Shown: positions 53,976 to 63,548 of the stretch, one piece after another | How positions within the stretch are numbered: the stretch's first letter is position 1 | Layout: each line of letters opens with the position of its first letter | NCBI RefSeq assembly: GCF_015644665.1 | Contig: NZ_JADOBQ010000002.1 | Span: 186,001-250,000 of the forward strand | From: Roseobacter sp. MH60115 | GTDB taxonomy: Bacteria; Pseudomonadota; Alphaproteobacteria; Rhodobacterales; Rhodobacteraceae | Direction of reading: 5' to 3' | DNA: 64,000 bases | The notes under the pieces: model-generated | Told to the model about the DNA's origin: nothing | Database searches by the model: none | Seen by the model: only the letters and a program-made list of their open reading frames with translations | Made by a program: the position numbers and the translations under genes

Positions 53976-54113
53976 GTTCAGGCAGGCGGTGTGGCGGCTG
54001 ATGCGCCCCTCGTCTCGGATGGGCGGTCGCAAGATGGACCTGCCTGTGAGGATCGACTAGGCTTTGCGCGATACTCAGCGCGTGGCGCCTCCCTCTGAAC
54101 CCCGGCCCTTTCC

Positions 54114-54962
54114 ATGAACATCCAGCAAATGCGTATCCTGATCGCGGTGATAGACGAAGGATCGTTTGCGGCTGCTGGCGACGCTATTGGCCGCTCTCAC
54201 TCCGCGATCAGCTTGCAGGTCAAGGCGTTGGAAGAGGAGTTGGGCGTTCTTCTGTTTGACCGTGTCGTGCGCCCGCCCGCACCGACGGGCAAAGCACGCG
54301 CGCTGGCAGATCATGCCCGCAAGGTGATCAAGCTTTTCGACGCGACCGAAGATGTGGTCATGGGGCAGATGATCCGGGGCCGGTTGCGTGTCGGGGCGGT
54401 CCCGACTGTGTTGAGCAGCTTCCTGCCGCCCGCGCTTGCGGAACTGCGCCTGCAGCACCCCGATCTTTCCATTGATGTGCACAGTGGCAGTTCCGATCAA
54501 TTGGCCGGGCGATTGCAGCAAGGTGCTCTCGACATCGCAATCTGCACGAAGCCCCCAACGCCTATCGAGGGGTTGGATTGGCATCACATCGCGCATGAGC
54601 CGCTGGTCGTTATCGCGCCTGCAGAAGCGGTGGGTGGCGAAAAAACGCTGCTCTCGTCTCTGCCCTTTATCTGGTTCAACCGCAAAACATGGGCGGGCAG
54701 CGCGATAGAGGCGCATTTGAACAAACGGAATATCGCCGTCACCGCAATCATGGAAATCGATTCACTGGACGCCATCGAATCCATGGTGCGTGAAGGGTTG
54801 GGGGTGTCGATTGTGCCGGTCTGCCGGGGCAGCAATGGGATCTGGCCCGGGTTGCGCTCGGTCTCCTTTGGTGATCCGCCGTTTGCACGTGACGTCGGGG
54901 CATTGCTCTTGGGCGATCCTCCGCATGATCCACTGATCGCGACGTTTTTAGCTGCACTTTAG
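54114..54962 (+). CDS. LysR-family transcriptional regulator
   Basis: 282-residue LysR protein. The helix-turn-helix is at residues 14-40 (DEGSFAAAGDAIGRSHSAISLQVKALEE), and the effector domain follows from about 85 (RGRLRVGAVPTVLSSF). It lies upstream of, and in the same direction as, the acyl-CoA dehydrogenase gene, with a dyad in between, and is also divergent from mrpA. The acyl-CoA dehydrogenase is the likelier target. The inducer is unknown. Confidence 0.88.
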   Translation: MNIQQMRILIAVIDEGSFAAAGDAIGRSHSAISLQVKALEEELGVLLFDRVVRPPAPTGKARALADHARKVIKLFDATEDVVMGQMIRGRLRVGAVPTVLSSFLPPALAELRLQHPDLSIDVHSGSSDQLAGRLQQGALDIAICTKPPTPIEGLDWHHIAHEPLVVIAPAEAVGGEKTLLSSLPFIWFNRKTWAGSAIEAHLNKRNIAVTAIMEIDSLDAIESMVREGLGVSIVPVCRGSNGIWPGLRSVSFGDPPFARDVGALLLGDPPHDPLIATFLAAL

Positions 54963-54993
54963 CGCCAGAAAAACTCATGAAAAAAGCAAGAAT

Positions 54994-55013
54994 ATCTCGA
55001 TATGTTTTGAGAT
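54994..55013. promoter_or_regulatory. ATCTC-N10-GAGAT dyad before the acyl-CoA dehydrogenase gene
   Basis: ATCTC and GAGAT form a perfect 5-base inverted repeat with a 10-base spacer, in an AT-rich stretch of the 95-base gap between the lysR gene and the acyl-CoA dehydrogenase. Such spacing fits a dimeric regulator. It is a candidate LysR site. Confidence 0.4.
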
Positions 55014-55057
55014 CATCATGAACTAGACTGCGTCTATCCACAGTCAAAGGCGCTCTC

Positions 55058-56293
55058 ATGTTTGATCGGCAGATGCAGGACCCTCCCTCCTTCTTTCTCA
55101 ATGAGGCCCAGATTGCGTTGCAGTCGCGCGCAAGGGATCTGGCGCGCGACGTTGCCCTTCCGCTGGCTGCGCAGACCGACGCGACAGAGCAATACCCACA
55201 AGAGGTTGTCCGGCGGATGACAGATGCCGGGTTCATGGGCATGTGCGTGCCAGAAGACCTCGGGGGCCTCGGGTTGAGCTGTTTCGACATCGTGCTGGTG
55301 GTCGAGGAGTTCGCGCGGTGCTGTGGCGTCTCCGGGCGGATCGCGGTTGAAGGCAACATGGGCGCCGTTGGAGCGATCCTCGCCTACGGTACACAAGCGC
55401 AGCGCGAGATCGCGGCGCAACACGTGCTGGCGGGCGACAAACCCGCCATCTGCATCACCGAGCCACAGGCAGGCAGTGCCGCAACTGAGATGCGCACAAC
55501 GGCAGAGCGGACGGGCGATGGCTGGGTGATGAACGGCACCAAGCACTGGATCACCGGCGGGGGCGTTTCCCGGCTGCACCTGATTTTCGCGCGCGTGATC
55601 GAAGACGGCGCGTTCAAAGGAATCGGCGGATTCATCGCTTATCTGGATGAGCCTGGTCTGGAGATTGGGGCACGTGAACCCACGATGGGCCTGCGTGGCA
55701 TCCCGGAGACGGCTATTCGGTTCAACAATCTGCACCTGCCAGCCGACCGTCTGATCACGCCGCCAGAGGGGATCGAACGGGGCTTTGCCGGTTTGATGGA
55801 CGCCTATAACGCCCAGCGTGTCGGCGCGGCCACGGTGGCGCTTGGCCTCGCGCAGGCCGCGTTTGATGCCGCTTGCAGCCACGTCAAGACCCGCGAACAA
55901 TTTGGCCGCCCGATTGCAGAATTCCAGGGCCTGCAATGGATGCTGGCCGACATGGCCACACAGATCGACGCCGCGCGCATGATGATCTGGCGCGCGGCAA
56001 AAAGTGCTGAGGTTCAGGCCTCTGGTTTTCCTGATCCATTGCTTGCCGCACAGGCGAAGGTCTTTGCTTCGGAAATGGCTGTGAAGGTCACCAACGACGC
56101 GTTGCAGTTGCACGGTGCCGGTGGGTATTCCCGTAACAACCCGGTTGAACGTTTGGTCCGGGATGCGCGGATGTTCACGATTGGCGGGGGAACCGCCCAG
56201 ATGCTGCGCAATCTGATCGCGGGCCGGGTGCTCGATATGAAAACCCCGCAGACGCGGGACGGATACACGGTTGAGGCGCGTCCAGGCGGTTAG
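55058..56293 (+). CDS. Acyl-CoA dehydrogenase-family protein lacking the usual catalytic glutamate
   Basis: 411-residue flavoprotein of the acyl-CoA dehydrogenase fold: an N-terminal helical domain, then ICITEPQAGS and WITGGG (flavin contacts, about 131-168), then a C-terminal helical domain with REQFGRPIAEFQ and ALQLHGAGGYSRN. In medium-chain enzymes the base is Glu in the YEGT segment; here it reads TIGGGTAQ, with Gly at 376. In isovaleryl-CoA dehydrogenase the Glu precedes an Arg in the middle helix; here NAQR has Gln253. Both positions are thus non-acidic. The 3-sulfinopropanoyl-CoA desulfinase group is known for this, so a desulfinase-like reaction is a possibility. A dehydrogenase with a shifted base is the alternative. 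Confidence 0.75.
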   Translation: MFDRQMQDPPSFFLNEAQIALQSRARDLARDVALPLAAQTDATEQYPQEVVRRMTDAGFMGMCVPEDLGGLGLSCFDIVLVVEEFARCCGVSGRIAVEGNMGAVGAILAYGTQAQREIAAQHVLAGDKPAICITEPQAGSAATEMRTTAERTGDGWVMNGTKHWITGGGVSRLHLIFARVIEDGAFKGIGGFIAYLDEPGLEIGAREPTMGLRGIPETAIRFNNLHLPADRLITPPEGIERGFAGLMDAYNAQRVGAATVALGLAQAAFDAACSHVKTREQFGRPIAEFQGLQWMLADMATQIDAARMMIWRAAKSAEVQASGFPDPLLAAQAKVFASEMAVKVTNDALQLHGAGGYSRNNPVERLVRDARMFTIGGGTAQMLRNLIAGRVLDMKTPQTRDGYTVEARPGG

Positions 56294-56421
56294 GATTTCG
56301 GCGGGGCGCGACAAACCGCTGTTAACGCCAGATAGAATTTTCGTGAGACTATCGATCCTTGGAAAATTTGCGATAGAAGGGGTCTGTAACCCCGTGCCGC
56401 TGCCGCAAAGGATGACCCAGG

Positions 56422-57837
56422 ATGTGTGCCGATACCGCTTTGAAATCTGCGATGCCCTTTACGGATATCAGAGGCGTTCCCGTGTCCTATCGCGACCGGG
56501 GCGCCATTGACGGGCTGGAGCGCGCGATCCTGATGTCACTCTCCTTCCGCGGGGATGCCGATGCGGAGATTGACGCCGTTCTGGCGGAGCATCCTGACTT
56601 CATCATGGGCTGGCTTTTCAAGGCGGGGTGGCTGACGCAGGCGATGGAAACCCGGGTCTACGACACGATGCTGCAGTGCCTTGCCCAGTCCGAACGCTTG
56701 TTGCCGGGCTGCAACGAGCGGGAATTAGGCCACCACGAGGCGATCAAGGCCTGGGTACACGGCGATTTCTTTGGCGCTGTGCAGAAATGGGAAGCGGTGC
56801 TGACGCGCTACCCGATGGACCTGCTGGCGCTGGAGTTGATCCACTACACGATGGTGTTGCTGGGTGACGTACCGGGGCAGCGCGATGTGGTCGCACGGGT
56901 GTTCAACCTGTGGGACGAGAGCATTCCCGGCTATGAATTCGTGCTGGGGTTCTATTCCTTTGGTCTGGAGGAGAACCGCGATTTCGCCCGCGCCGAAGAA
57001 CTGGCGCGTCAGGCCTTGGCGATCCGTCCGGATAATCCATACGCCGTGCATACCGTCAGCCATGTGATGGAAATGCGCGGGCGGCAGGCCGGTGGTATCC
57101 GCTTCATGCGCGACCACGCGGGCATGTGGGGGACGTCGAATTTTGCCAATCACCTCTGGTGGCACACCGGTCTCTATCACCTCGACCTCGAACAATACGA
57201 TCAGGTCTACGATATCTTCGATACACACCTCGATTCCCGGAACAAGGATGGCCACAAGTATGAGGAGCTGGATGCGGCAGCTTTGCTGTGGCGCATGAAC
57301 CTCGTGGGGCAGGATGGCGGGGACCGCTGGACCCATCTGGCGAATAAATGGGAGCCTGCGGCGCAAGACACGCTTTATGCTTTCAACGATGTGCATGCGA
57401 TGCTGACCTTCGTCTCAGACGGTCGCGAAGACGCGCAAAAAGCGCTTTTGTCCGCGAACGAGCGGTATCTGGAAAACGCCTCGGACGCCAATGTCGCCAT
57501 GACGCGCGAGATTGGCCTGCCTTTCTGTCTGGCCATGCAGGATTTCAAGAAAGAGAACTACGCAGGCTGCGTCGACCGGCTGTTGCCCATCCGCTACATG
57601 ACCCACCGGTTGGGGGGAAGTTACGCGCAGCGCGACATCATCGGCTGGACGCTCCTGGAGGCCGCATTGCGCGCACGTCAGTTCGATCTGGCACTGGCAC
57701 TGGCAAATGAGCGGACGGGAATCAAACCGACCTCGGCGCAGAACTGGCGCGCGGTGGCCCGTGCTTTCAAAGGCCTGGGGGATCAGGGGCAGGCGGATCG
57801 CGCCACGGCCAAGGCGCAGTCTCTGATCGCGGCTTGA
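56422..57837 (+). CDS. TTC38-like tetratricopeptide-repeat protein
   Basis: 471-residue cytosolic-looking protein resembling the TPR protein TTC38 family. NERELGHHEAIKAWVHGDFFGAVQKWEAVL, followed by DLLALELIHYTMVLLGD and DNPYAVHTVSHVMEMRGR, are helical repeat units of that family. The function is unknown. The start is the ATG at 56422; a second ATG at 56452 (MPFTDI) is possible. It lies between the acyl-CoA dehydrogenase and a GntR gene, all on the plus strand, with gaps of 128 and 66 bases. Confidence 0.75.
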   Translation: MCADTALKSAMPFTDIRGVPVSYRDRGAIDGLERAILMSLSFRGDADAEIDAVLAEHPDFIMGWLFKAGWLTQAMETRVYDTMLQCLAQSERLLPGCNERELGHHEAIKAWVHGDFFGAVQKWEAVLTRYPMDLLALELIHYTMVLLGDVPGQRDVVARVFNLWDESIPGYEFVLGFYSFGLEENRDFARAEELARQALAIRPDNPYAVHTVSHVMEMRGRQAGGIRFMRDHAGMWGTSNFANHLWWHTGLYHLDLEQYDQVYDIFDTHLDSRNKDGHKYEELDAAALLWRMNLVGQDGGDRWTHLANKWEPAAQDTLYAFNDVHAMLTFVSDGREDAQKALLSANERYLENASDANVAMTREIGLPFCLAMQDFKKENYAGCVDRLLPIRYMTHRLGGSYAQRDIIGWTLLEAALRARQFDLALALANERTGIKPTSAQNWRAVARAFKGLGDQGQADRATAKAQSLIAA

Positions 57838-57903
57838 TCCGCCACGAATACGCAGCGTTTTTGCGCCCATACCTTGCAATGCTGCGGACTTTGGGGCCTC
57901 TTG

Positions 57904-58629
57904 ATGAGTGACGGGCGGCTGCGGCTGCCCAGCCTTCGCATCGGAACGCCCTTGAACGAGACATCTTCCAAACCGCAATCCAACGTCCAACGCGCGCTGC
58001 ATGAACTGCGCGACATGATTTTCACCGGACAACTGGCGGCAGGTTCCAATCACCTCGAATCCGAACTTGCCGCGATGCTGGACATGTCGCGCACACCGGT
58101 GCGCGAAGCCGTTCTGATGCTCGAAGGGCAGGGGCTGCTGGAGTTGAAACCGCGCAAGGGTGTCCGCATCCTGCCGGTGTCGCCGGAGGATATGCGCGAG
58201 ATTTACGACGTGCTGACAGAGCTGGAAAGCCTCGCTGCTGAACAGGCCGCGCAAAAGGGCTATGCTCCGCATGACCTTGAAGATCTGGCGCGCGCCATCG
58301 AGGACATGGAAGTGGCCGTCATGGCCGAAGATCTGGAACGTTGGGCGGCGGCGGACGACCGGTTTCACGCCGAGCTGGTGCGCCTGGGGCGCAATCGCCG
58401 TATCGAGATGATTGTCAGCATGATGCGGGATCAAGTCCGGCGGGCACGCACCACGACGCTGTTCATGCGGCCCATGCCGCTCAAGTCAAACGAAGCCCAT
58501 CGCCGGGTCTATCAGGCCATCGAACAGGGGGATGCGGATATGGCGCGGGCAGCACACCGGGCGCATCGCCAGCAGGCCCGTGAAATGCTGGTCGATCTTC
58601 TGGAACGTCATCGCCTGCGGGCGCTCTGA
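57904..58629 (+). CDS. GntR-family regulator (FCD/FadR subfamily)
   Basis: 241-residue regulator. The winged helix lies at about residues 25-80 (SNHLESELAAMLDMSRTPVREAVLMLEGQGLLELKPRKGVRI). The all-helical FCD domain has the metal-binding Asp and His residues in DDRFHAELVRLGRN and EAHRRVYQAI. FCD ligands are usually small carboxylic acids. The start is the ATG at 57904; the ATG at 57874 lies upstream without features. The target is unclear. Confidence 0.88.
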   Translation: MSDGRLRLPSLRIGTPLNETSSKPQSNVQRALHELRDMIFTGQLAAGSNHLESELAAMLDMSRTPVREAVLMLEGQGLLELKPRKGVRILPVSPEDMREIYDVLTELESLAAEQAAQKGYAPHDLEDLARAIEDMEVAVMAEDLERWAAADDRFHAELVRLGRNRRIEMIVSMMRDQVRRARTTTLFMRPMPLKSNEAHRRVYQAIEQGDADMARAAHRAHRQQAREMLVDLLERHRLRAL

Positions 58630-58707
58630 CGCCGCGGCGGGGCTGGCATTGGCTTTGGTTTCCCGGTAGTGTGAGCGTTCCCAATTCCTCATTTCTTTCA
58701 GGTCCCC

Positions 58708-59577
58708 ATGCACAACCGTCTTCGAATTGTGACCGTCTCCTACAATAGTGCGGAGGTGATCGGCGATTTTCTTGCCAGTGTGCCGCCGGGCATCGAAGTT
58801 GTTGTGGTGGACAACAGCAGCCGGGACGCTTCGCGCGAGATTGCGGCGGATCATGGCGCGCGGGTTATCGCGCTGGACCGGAACCTTGGGTTTGGGGCGG
58901 CCTGCAATCGCGGTGCTGAAGGCAATGAAAAAGACTTTGTTTTTTTCTGCAACCCGGATTCCACGCTCACGTCGGACTGCTGTGACCTGCTGATCGAAGC
59001 GGCGGATCGGCATCCAAAGGCGGGGGCGATGAACCCGGCGATCCTGAACGGAAAAGGGGCGATCCGGCTGAACCGCCGCTCGGCGCTGATTTCGCGGGCG
59101 GAGTTTACCGACCGTCGCTATGCCGAACCCGGCAACAAGGACAGTGTCGAGGTGAATATCCTGACAGGGGCTGCGCTTTTCTGCCGTCAAGCAGCCTTTG
59201 ACGAAGTAGGCGGCTTTGACGAGCGGATATTCCTTTATCACGAGGATGACGATCTGGTGTACCGGATGCGGCAGGCGGGCTGGACATTGCGGATCGAACA
59301 TGGCGCCACCGTCACCCACCTGGGCGGCAAATCCTCCGGCAACGCCATTTCCGGCGCGGCGCTCAAGGCTTATTTCATCGCGCAGTCCCGCATCTATGTC
59401 GAACGCCGCCACGGTGTCTCGATGCCGCGCGCCCGAGCAGCGCTGCGGGCGATTGCCAAACTACTGTCACCACTGACCTTGCTTTCGGCGCGCAAACGCG
59501 CTCAGGCGCTGGCCTATCTGAAAGGCACGCGGCGCTTTGACATGCAGCGCTACATCGATGGCGACTACATGCCGTGA
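58708..59577 (+). CDS. Family 2 glycosyltransferase
   Basis: 289-residue GT2 enzyme with a rhamnosyltransferase-like layout. VTVSYNSAEVIGDFLASV starts the nucleotide-sugar fold. VVVDNSSRDAS and NLGFGAACNRGA are the usual loops. The metal and substrate residues are in FFCNPDST and FLYHEDDDLVYRMRQAGW. There are no membrane helices. It probably builds a surface polysaccharide. No other polysaccharide genes are near; aspS follows. Confidence 0.85.
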   Translation: MHNRLRIVTVSYNSAEVIGDFLASVPPGIEVVVVDNSSRDASREIAADHGARVIALDRNLGFGAACNRGAEGNEKDFVFFCNPDSTLTSDCCDLLIEAADRHPKAGAMNPAILNGKGAIRLNRRSALISRAEFTDRRYAEPGNKDSVEVNILTGAALFCRQAAFDEVGGFDERIFLYHEDDDLVYRMRQAGWTLRIEHGATVTHLGGKSSGNAISGAALKAYFIAQSRIYVERRHGVSMPRARAALRAIAKLLSPLTLLSARKRAQALAYLKGTRRFDMQRYIDGDYMP

Positions 59578-59641
59578 CCGCCACAGAGCCCACCGCTATT
59601 GCCACCGTACTCTGCCTCTCGGAGGTTCTTGGCCTGACGCC

Positions 59642-59670
59642 TTGACTTCCCGGTGCGCAAACGGTGTATC
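59642..59670 (+). promoter_or_regulatory. Probable aspS promoter
   Basis: TTGACT (59642-59647) with TGTATC 17 bases downstream (59665-59670) is a reasonable sigma-70-type promoter 34 bases ahead of the aspS ATG. A GAAGGA ribosome site follows at about 59690. Confidence 0.55.
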
Positions 59671-59703
59671 TGGCGCGAAAATTGACCCCGAAGGAATCCC
59701 CTT

Positions 59704-61479
59704 ATGCATGCCTATCGCAGCCATTCCTGCGCCGCCCTGACCGCTGACAACGTGGGCGAAAAAGTTCGCCTGTCGGGCTGGGTGCATCGCGTGCGAGATC
59801 ACGGCGGGGTGTTGTTCATCGACCTGCGCGACCACTACGGCATGACGCAGGTGCTTTGTGACCCCGACAGCGCTGTTTTTGCCGAGGTCGAGAAAGTGCG
59901 CGCGGAATGGTGCATTCGCGTCGATGGCGAGGTCAAGGCCCGCGATGCATCGCTGGTGAATGCCAAGATCCCCACCGGGGCGATTGAGGTCTACGTGCGC
60001 GATATCGAAGTGCTGGGGGCTGCCGCTGAACTGCCGTTGCAGGTCTTCGGCGATCAGGAGTACCCCGAGGAGACACGCCTGCGGTACCGCTACCTCGATC
60101 TGCGGCGCGAAAAGATGCAGGCGAATATGGCACTGCGCTCGGACGTCGTCTCCTCGATCCGCCGCCGCATGTGGGACAGCGGGTTCCGCGAGTATCAAAC
60201 CCCGATCATCACCGCCTCCAGCCCCGAAGGCGCGCGCGACTTTCTCGTACCGTCGCGCCTGCATCCGGGCAAGTTCTACGCGCTGCCGCAGGCACCCCAG
60301 CAGTTCAAGCAGCTGCTGATGGTCTCGGGCTTCGACAAGTATTTCCAGATCGCGCCCTGTTTCCGCGACGAAGACCCGCGGGCCGACCGGTCGCCCACCG
60401 ATTTCTACCAGCTCGACCTCGAAATGAGTTTCGTCGAACAGCAGGATGTGTTCGACACGATCCAGCCGGTGCTCACCGGTATCTTCGAGGAGTTCGGCGG
60501 CGGTAAGTCGGTCGATCAGGACTGGCCACAGATTTCCTACAAGGACGCAGCGCTCTGGTACGGCAGCGACAAGCCGGACCTGCGCAACCCGATCAAGATG
60601 CAGGTGGTGTCCGAACACTTCGCCGGATCGGGATTTGCCATCTTTGCCAAGCTGCTGGAGCAGGAGGGCACGGAAATTCGCGCAATTCCGGCACCGAGTG
60701 GCGGCAGCCGCAAATTCTGTGACCGCATGAATGCCTTCGCACAAAAAGAAGGCTTGCCGGGGATGGGGTATATCTTCTGGCGGGATCAGGGCAACGGCAT
60801 GGAGGCCGCAGGGCCGCTGGCCAAGAACATCGGCCCGGAACGCACCGAGGCGATCCGCCAGCAGTTGAGTCTGGAGGTCGGCGATGCAGCCTTCTTCCTC
60901 GGCGGCAAGCCCAAGGCTTTTGAGACCATTGCCGGCAAGGCGCGCAACGTGATCGGGTCGGAGCTTGGGCTGACGGATGAAAACCGCTTTGCCTTTGCCT
61001 GGATCGTGGATTTCCCGATTTACGAGAAGGACGAAGAGACCGGCAAGGTCGATTTCGAGCACAACCCCTTTTCCATGCCGCAAGGTGGGATGGCGGCGCT
61101 TGAAGGCGATCCGCTCGACGTGCTGGGGTACCAATATGATCTGGCCTGCAACGGCTACGAGCTGGTGTCGGGTGCGATCCGGAACCACAAGCCCGAGATC
61201 ATGTTCAAGGCGTTCGAGATCGCGGGATACGGCGAGGACGAGGTGCGCAAGCGTTTTGGCGGAATGGTCAATGCGTTCCAATATGGCGCGCCCCCGCACG
61301 GTGGCTGCGCGGCGGGCATTGACCGGATCGTGATGCTGCTGGCGGAAGAAAACAACATTCGCGAAGTGATCCTGTTCCCGATGAACCAGCGGGCCGAAGA
61401 CCTGATGATGGCAGCTCCATCCGACCCGACCAGCGATCAGCTGATGGAACTGGGGCTGCGTGTCATTCCGCAGGAGTAG
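59704..61479 (+). CDS. aspS: Aspartyl-tRNA synthetase
   Basis: 591-residue class II synthetase charging tRNA-Asp. The N-terminal anticodon-binding OB domain (about 1-120: [23 protein letters not shown]) is followed by the catalytic core. Motif 2 is [19 protein letters not shown], and motif 3 is [14 protein letters not shown]. An inserted bacterial GAD domain lies at about 290-420. The length is normal for bacteria. Whether it also charges tRNA-Asn cannot be told here. Confidence 0.97.
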   Translation: MHAYRSHSCAALTADNVGEKVRLSGWVHRVRDHGGVLFIDLRDHYGMTQVLCDPDSAVFAEVEKVRAEWCIRVDGEVKARDASLVNAKIPTGAIEVYVRDIEVLGAAAELPLQVFGDQEYPEETRLRYRYLDLRREKMQANMALRSDVVSSIRRRMWDSGFREYQTPIITASSPEGARDFLVPSRLHPGKFYALPQAPQQFKQLLMVSGFDKYFQIAPCFRDEDPRADRSPTDFYQLDLEMSFVEQQDVFDTIQPVLTGIFEEFGGGKSVDQDWPQISYKDAALWYGSDKPDLRNPIKMQVVSEHFAGSGFAIFAKLLEQEGTEIRAIPAPSGGSRKFCDRMNAFAQKEGLPGMGYIFWRDQGNGMEAAGPLAKNIGPERTEAIRQQLSLEVGDAAFFLGGKPKAFETIAGKARNVIGSELGLTDENRFAFAWIVDFPIYEKDEETGKVDFEHNPFSMPQGGMAALEGDPLDVLGYQYDLACNGYELVSGAIRNHKPEIMFKAFEIAGYGEDEVRKRFGGMVNAFQYGAPPHGGCAAGIDRIVMLLAEENNIREVILFPMNQRAEDLMMAAPSDPTSDQLMELGLRVIPQE

Positions 61480-61530
61480 GCAGCGCAAACGGGGCTTGGC
61501 TCCCCGAATGCCGCGCTCTAACCTCTGCGC

Positions 61531-62256
61531 ATGAGTTTGACAGAAACACCATCTCCCGAACTGGGCACGCCCGTTCTCGATTGGACGCCGCCGCCTGTGC
61601 CTGATGGCGTGCCATTGCAGGGCCGCTATGCGGCGCTTGAAGCGCTGGATGCGGATCGACACGCGGCCCTTTTGTACCAGGCCTATGAAGGTCAGGACCA
61701 TGTGTGGGACTATCTGGGGTATGGGCCGTTTTCGTCCTCAGCCCTCTATCATCGCTGGGTGCGTGAGACGGTGCAGGACCAAAGCCACCTGTTCTACGCA
61801 ATCCGAAACCTGGAGACAGGCGATTGGGAAGGTGTCGCAAGCTTCCTGCGGATTGATCCGGCAAACGGTTCAATCGAGGTGGGACATATAAATCTCAGCC
61901 CGGCGCTGCAACGTACCCGCGCGGCGACCGAGGCCATCTTCTTGATGATGGGTTGGGTTTTTTCAAACGGATATCGGCGGTTTGAGTGGAAGTGCAATGC
62001 GCTGAACCTGGGCTCGCGCAGGGCCGCACAGCGGTATGGGTTCAGTTTCGAGGGGGTCTTCCGGCAGGCGATGATTTCCAAGGGTCGCAATCGTGACACC
62101 GCGTGGTTTGCGATGATCGACAGCGAATGGCCTGCGTTGAAAACGGCCTTTGAGGCCTGGCTCGATCCGAGGAATTTCGACGCGGAGGGTCGGCAAGTGG
62201 AGCGGTTGGGGGATCTCACCCAATTGGTGCGCGTCGCCAGCGACCCCGCATTCTGA
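61531..62256 (+). CDS. GNAT-family N-acetyltransferase (RimJ/RimL-like)
   Basis: 241-residue acetyl-CoA-dependent acetyltransferase. The central region has HINLSPALQRTRAATEAIFLMMGWVF (acetyl-CoA loop) and FEWKCNALNLGSRRAAQRYGFSFEGVFRQ, the RimJ/RimL signature. The substrate may be a protein N-terminus or a small molecule. It starts 51 bases after aspS. Confidence 0.88.
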   Translation: MSLTETPSPELGTPVLDWTPPPVPDGVPLQGRYAALEALDADRHAALLYQAYEGQDHVWDYLGYGPFSSSALYHRWVRETVQDQSHLFYAIRNLETGDWEGVASFLRIDPANGSIEVGHINLSPALQRTRAATEAIFLMMGWVFSNGYRRFEWKCNALNLGSRRAAQRYGFSFEGVFRQAMISKGRNRDTAWFAMIDSEWPALKTAFEAWLDPRNFDAEGRQVERLGDLTQLVRVASDPAF

Positions 62257-62263
62257 TCCTTGC

Positions 62264-62983
62264 CTAGATCGCCAATTTCTGGGTGAGACGCTGCTGGATC
62301 AGGCCTGCGATCTCGGCTGTTTCCATGCTTGTCGATTCACCGGCGGCCCGCTTGCTGGCCAGTGCGGCTGCGGCTTTTTCGAGGCCCCGGTCTCTAGCCG
62401 ACCGCGCGACGCCACCGAGAAACTGCGCGACATAGTCAAGCGACCCATCGTCCGGCGGATCTTCGAGCACATCGGCGATATGAGCCATGTCGTCCTGAAA
62501 CGCCATGCGATCAGGGTGAATGATCTCGTCCGGCAGTTCCCGCAAGCCAGTTGGCTGGCGATCGGCAGGCAGATTGGACAGGACTGCCTGCTGAAAGGCG
62601 GCAAGCGAGTTGATCGGTTTCTCCAGAAATCCGTCCGCACCTGCGGCAAGCGCCTGCTCTTCTCCATCCGGGTCACCGGATGTTCCCAAGACAACGTCAA
62701 CGCGTGGCTCCGTCTGGGTCAACTCAGTGATCAGATCGACACCGTTGCCATCGGGCAGGCCAAGATCGACAATCACGACGGAGGGGCGGTAGACCTGCAG
62801 ATGTCGCCGCGCCGAGCGCAGACAGTCCGCCCGCCGGATCCGCGCCCCGCTGCGCAGGCATAAAAGCCGCATCGCTTCACAGGCAAATCGACTGTCCTCG
62901 ATCACCAGAACGGTCAAACCCAGCAAAGGCCGGGACGCCGTGGGTGCGGGGATCGTCGCTGCAAAGGGGTCGGTTTTATCCAT
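62264..62983 (-). CDS. Response regulator receiver protein with an uncharacterised C-terminal part
   Basis: 239-residue protein. The receiver domain spans about 22-140: acidic pocket VLVIEDS, phosphoacceptor Asp in VVIVDLGLPDG, Thr/Ser in LGTSGDPDG, and Lys in FLEKP. The C-terminal about 95 residues (from LRELPDEIIHPDRM) form a helical region with no recognised output domain; it is not a DNA-binding fold. It may act by protein contact, as single-domain regulators do. No kinase gene is adjacent. It converges on the GNAT gene with a 7-base gap. Confidence 0.82.
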   Translation of the reverse strand: MDKTDPFAATIPAPTASRPLLGLTVLVIEDSRFACEAMRLLCLRSGARIRRADCLRSARRHLQVYRPSVVIVDLGLPDGNGVDLITELTQTEPRVDVVLGTSGDPDGEEQALAAGADGFLEKPINSLAAFQQAVLSNLPADRQPTGLRELPDEIIHPDRMAFQDDMAHIADVLEDPPDDGSLDYVAQFLGGVARSARDRGLEKAAAALASKRAAGESTSMETAEIAGLIQQRLTQKLAI

Positions 62984-63137
62984 GATCGCCTCCGGGGTGA
63001 CTCGGGTTTCGACTCAACATGACGCACATATGGCTAACAGCACGTTAATGCCCCCTGGGCCTGCGGCGGTGCGTCCCTTGCATCCGCGACGACCTCCCCG
63101 CATAAGCGGGCCAGTGCCTTTACAGCGGAGAGTTCAC

Positions 63138-63542
63138 ATGATTGGTCGTCTCAACCACGTTGCCATTGCCGTTCCAGACCTTGACGCGGCGGCAGATCAG
63201 TATCGCACGGCCCTGGGGGCCAATGTCGGCGCGCCGCAGGATGAGCCCGACCACGGCGTGACCGTCATCTTCATCGAACTGCCGAACACCAAGATCGAAT
63301 TGCTCTATCCGCTCGGGGAGAACAGCCCCATCCAGGGCTTTCTGGACAAGAACCCGGCGGGCGGTATCCATCACGTCTGCTACGAGGTGGACGATATTCT
63401 GAGCGCGCGCGACCACCTTCTGAAGACGGGTGCACGGGTGCTGGGCACGGGCGAGCCAAAGATCGGTGCCCACGGCAAACCAGTGCTGTTCCTGCATCCC
63501 AAGGATTTCAACGGTTGCCTTGTCGAACTGGAGCAGGTCTGA
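63138..63542 (+). CDS. mce: Methylmalonyl-CoA epimerase
   Basis: 134-residue glyoxalase-fold protein that interconverts (R)- and (S)-methylmalonyl-CoA in propionate metabolism. Metal ligands are expected at His7 (LNHVAIAV), His in GGIHHVCYEV, and Glu near the end (LVELEQV). GENSPIQGFLDKNPAGG is typical. The start is the ATG at 63138 with GCGGAGAG upstream; the open frame before it is non-coding. The pathway needs a B12-dependent mutase, which links it to the cob genes. DUF1467 follows after 6 bases. Confidence 0.93.
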   Translation: MIGRLNHVAIAVPDLDAAADQYRTALGANVGAPQDEPDHGVTVIFIELPNTKIELLYPLGENSPIQGFLDKNPAGGIHHVCYEVDDILSARDHLLKTGARVLGTGEPKIGAHGKPVLFLHPKDFNGCLVELEQV

Positions 63543-63548
63543 CACCCC

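Noticed and set aside
59596-61701. 701-codon open frame on the minus strand covering aspS
   Set aside because: aspS is unmistakable on the plus strand; the antisense frame is open through high GC bias only.
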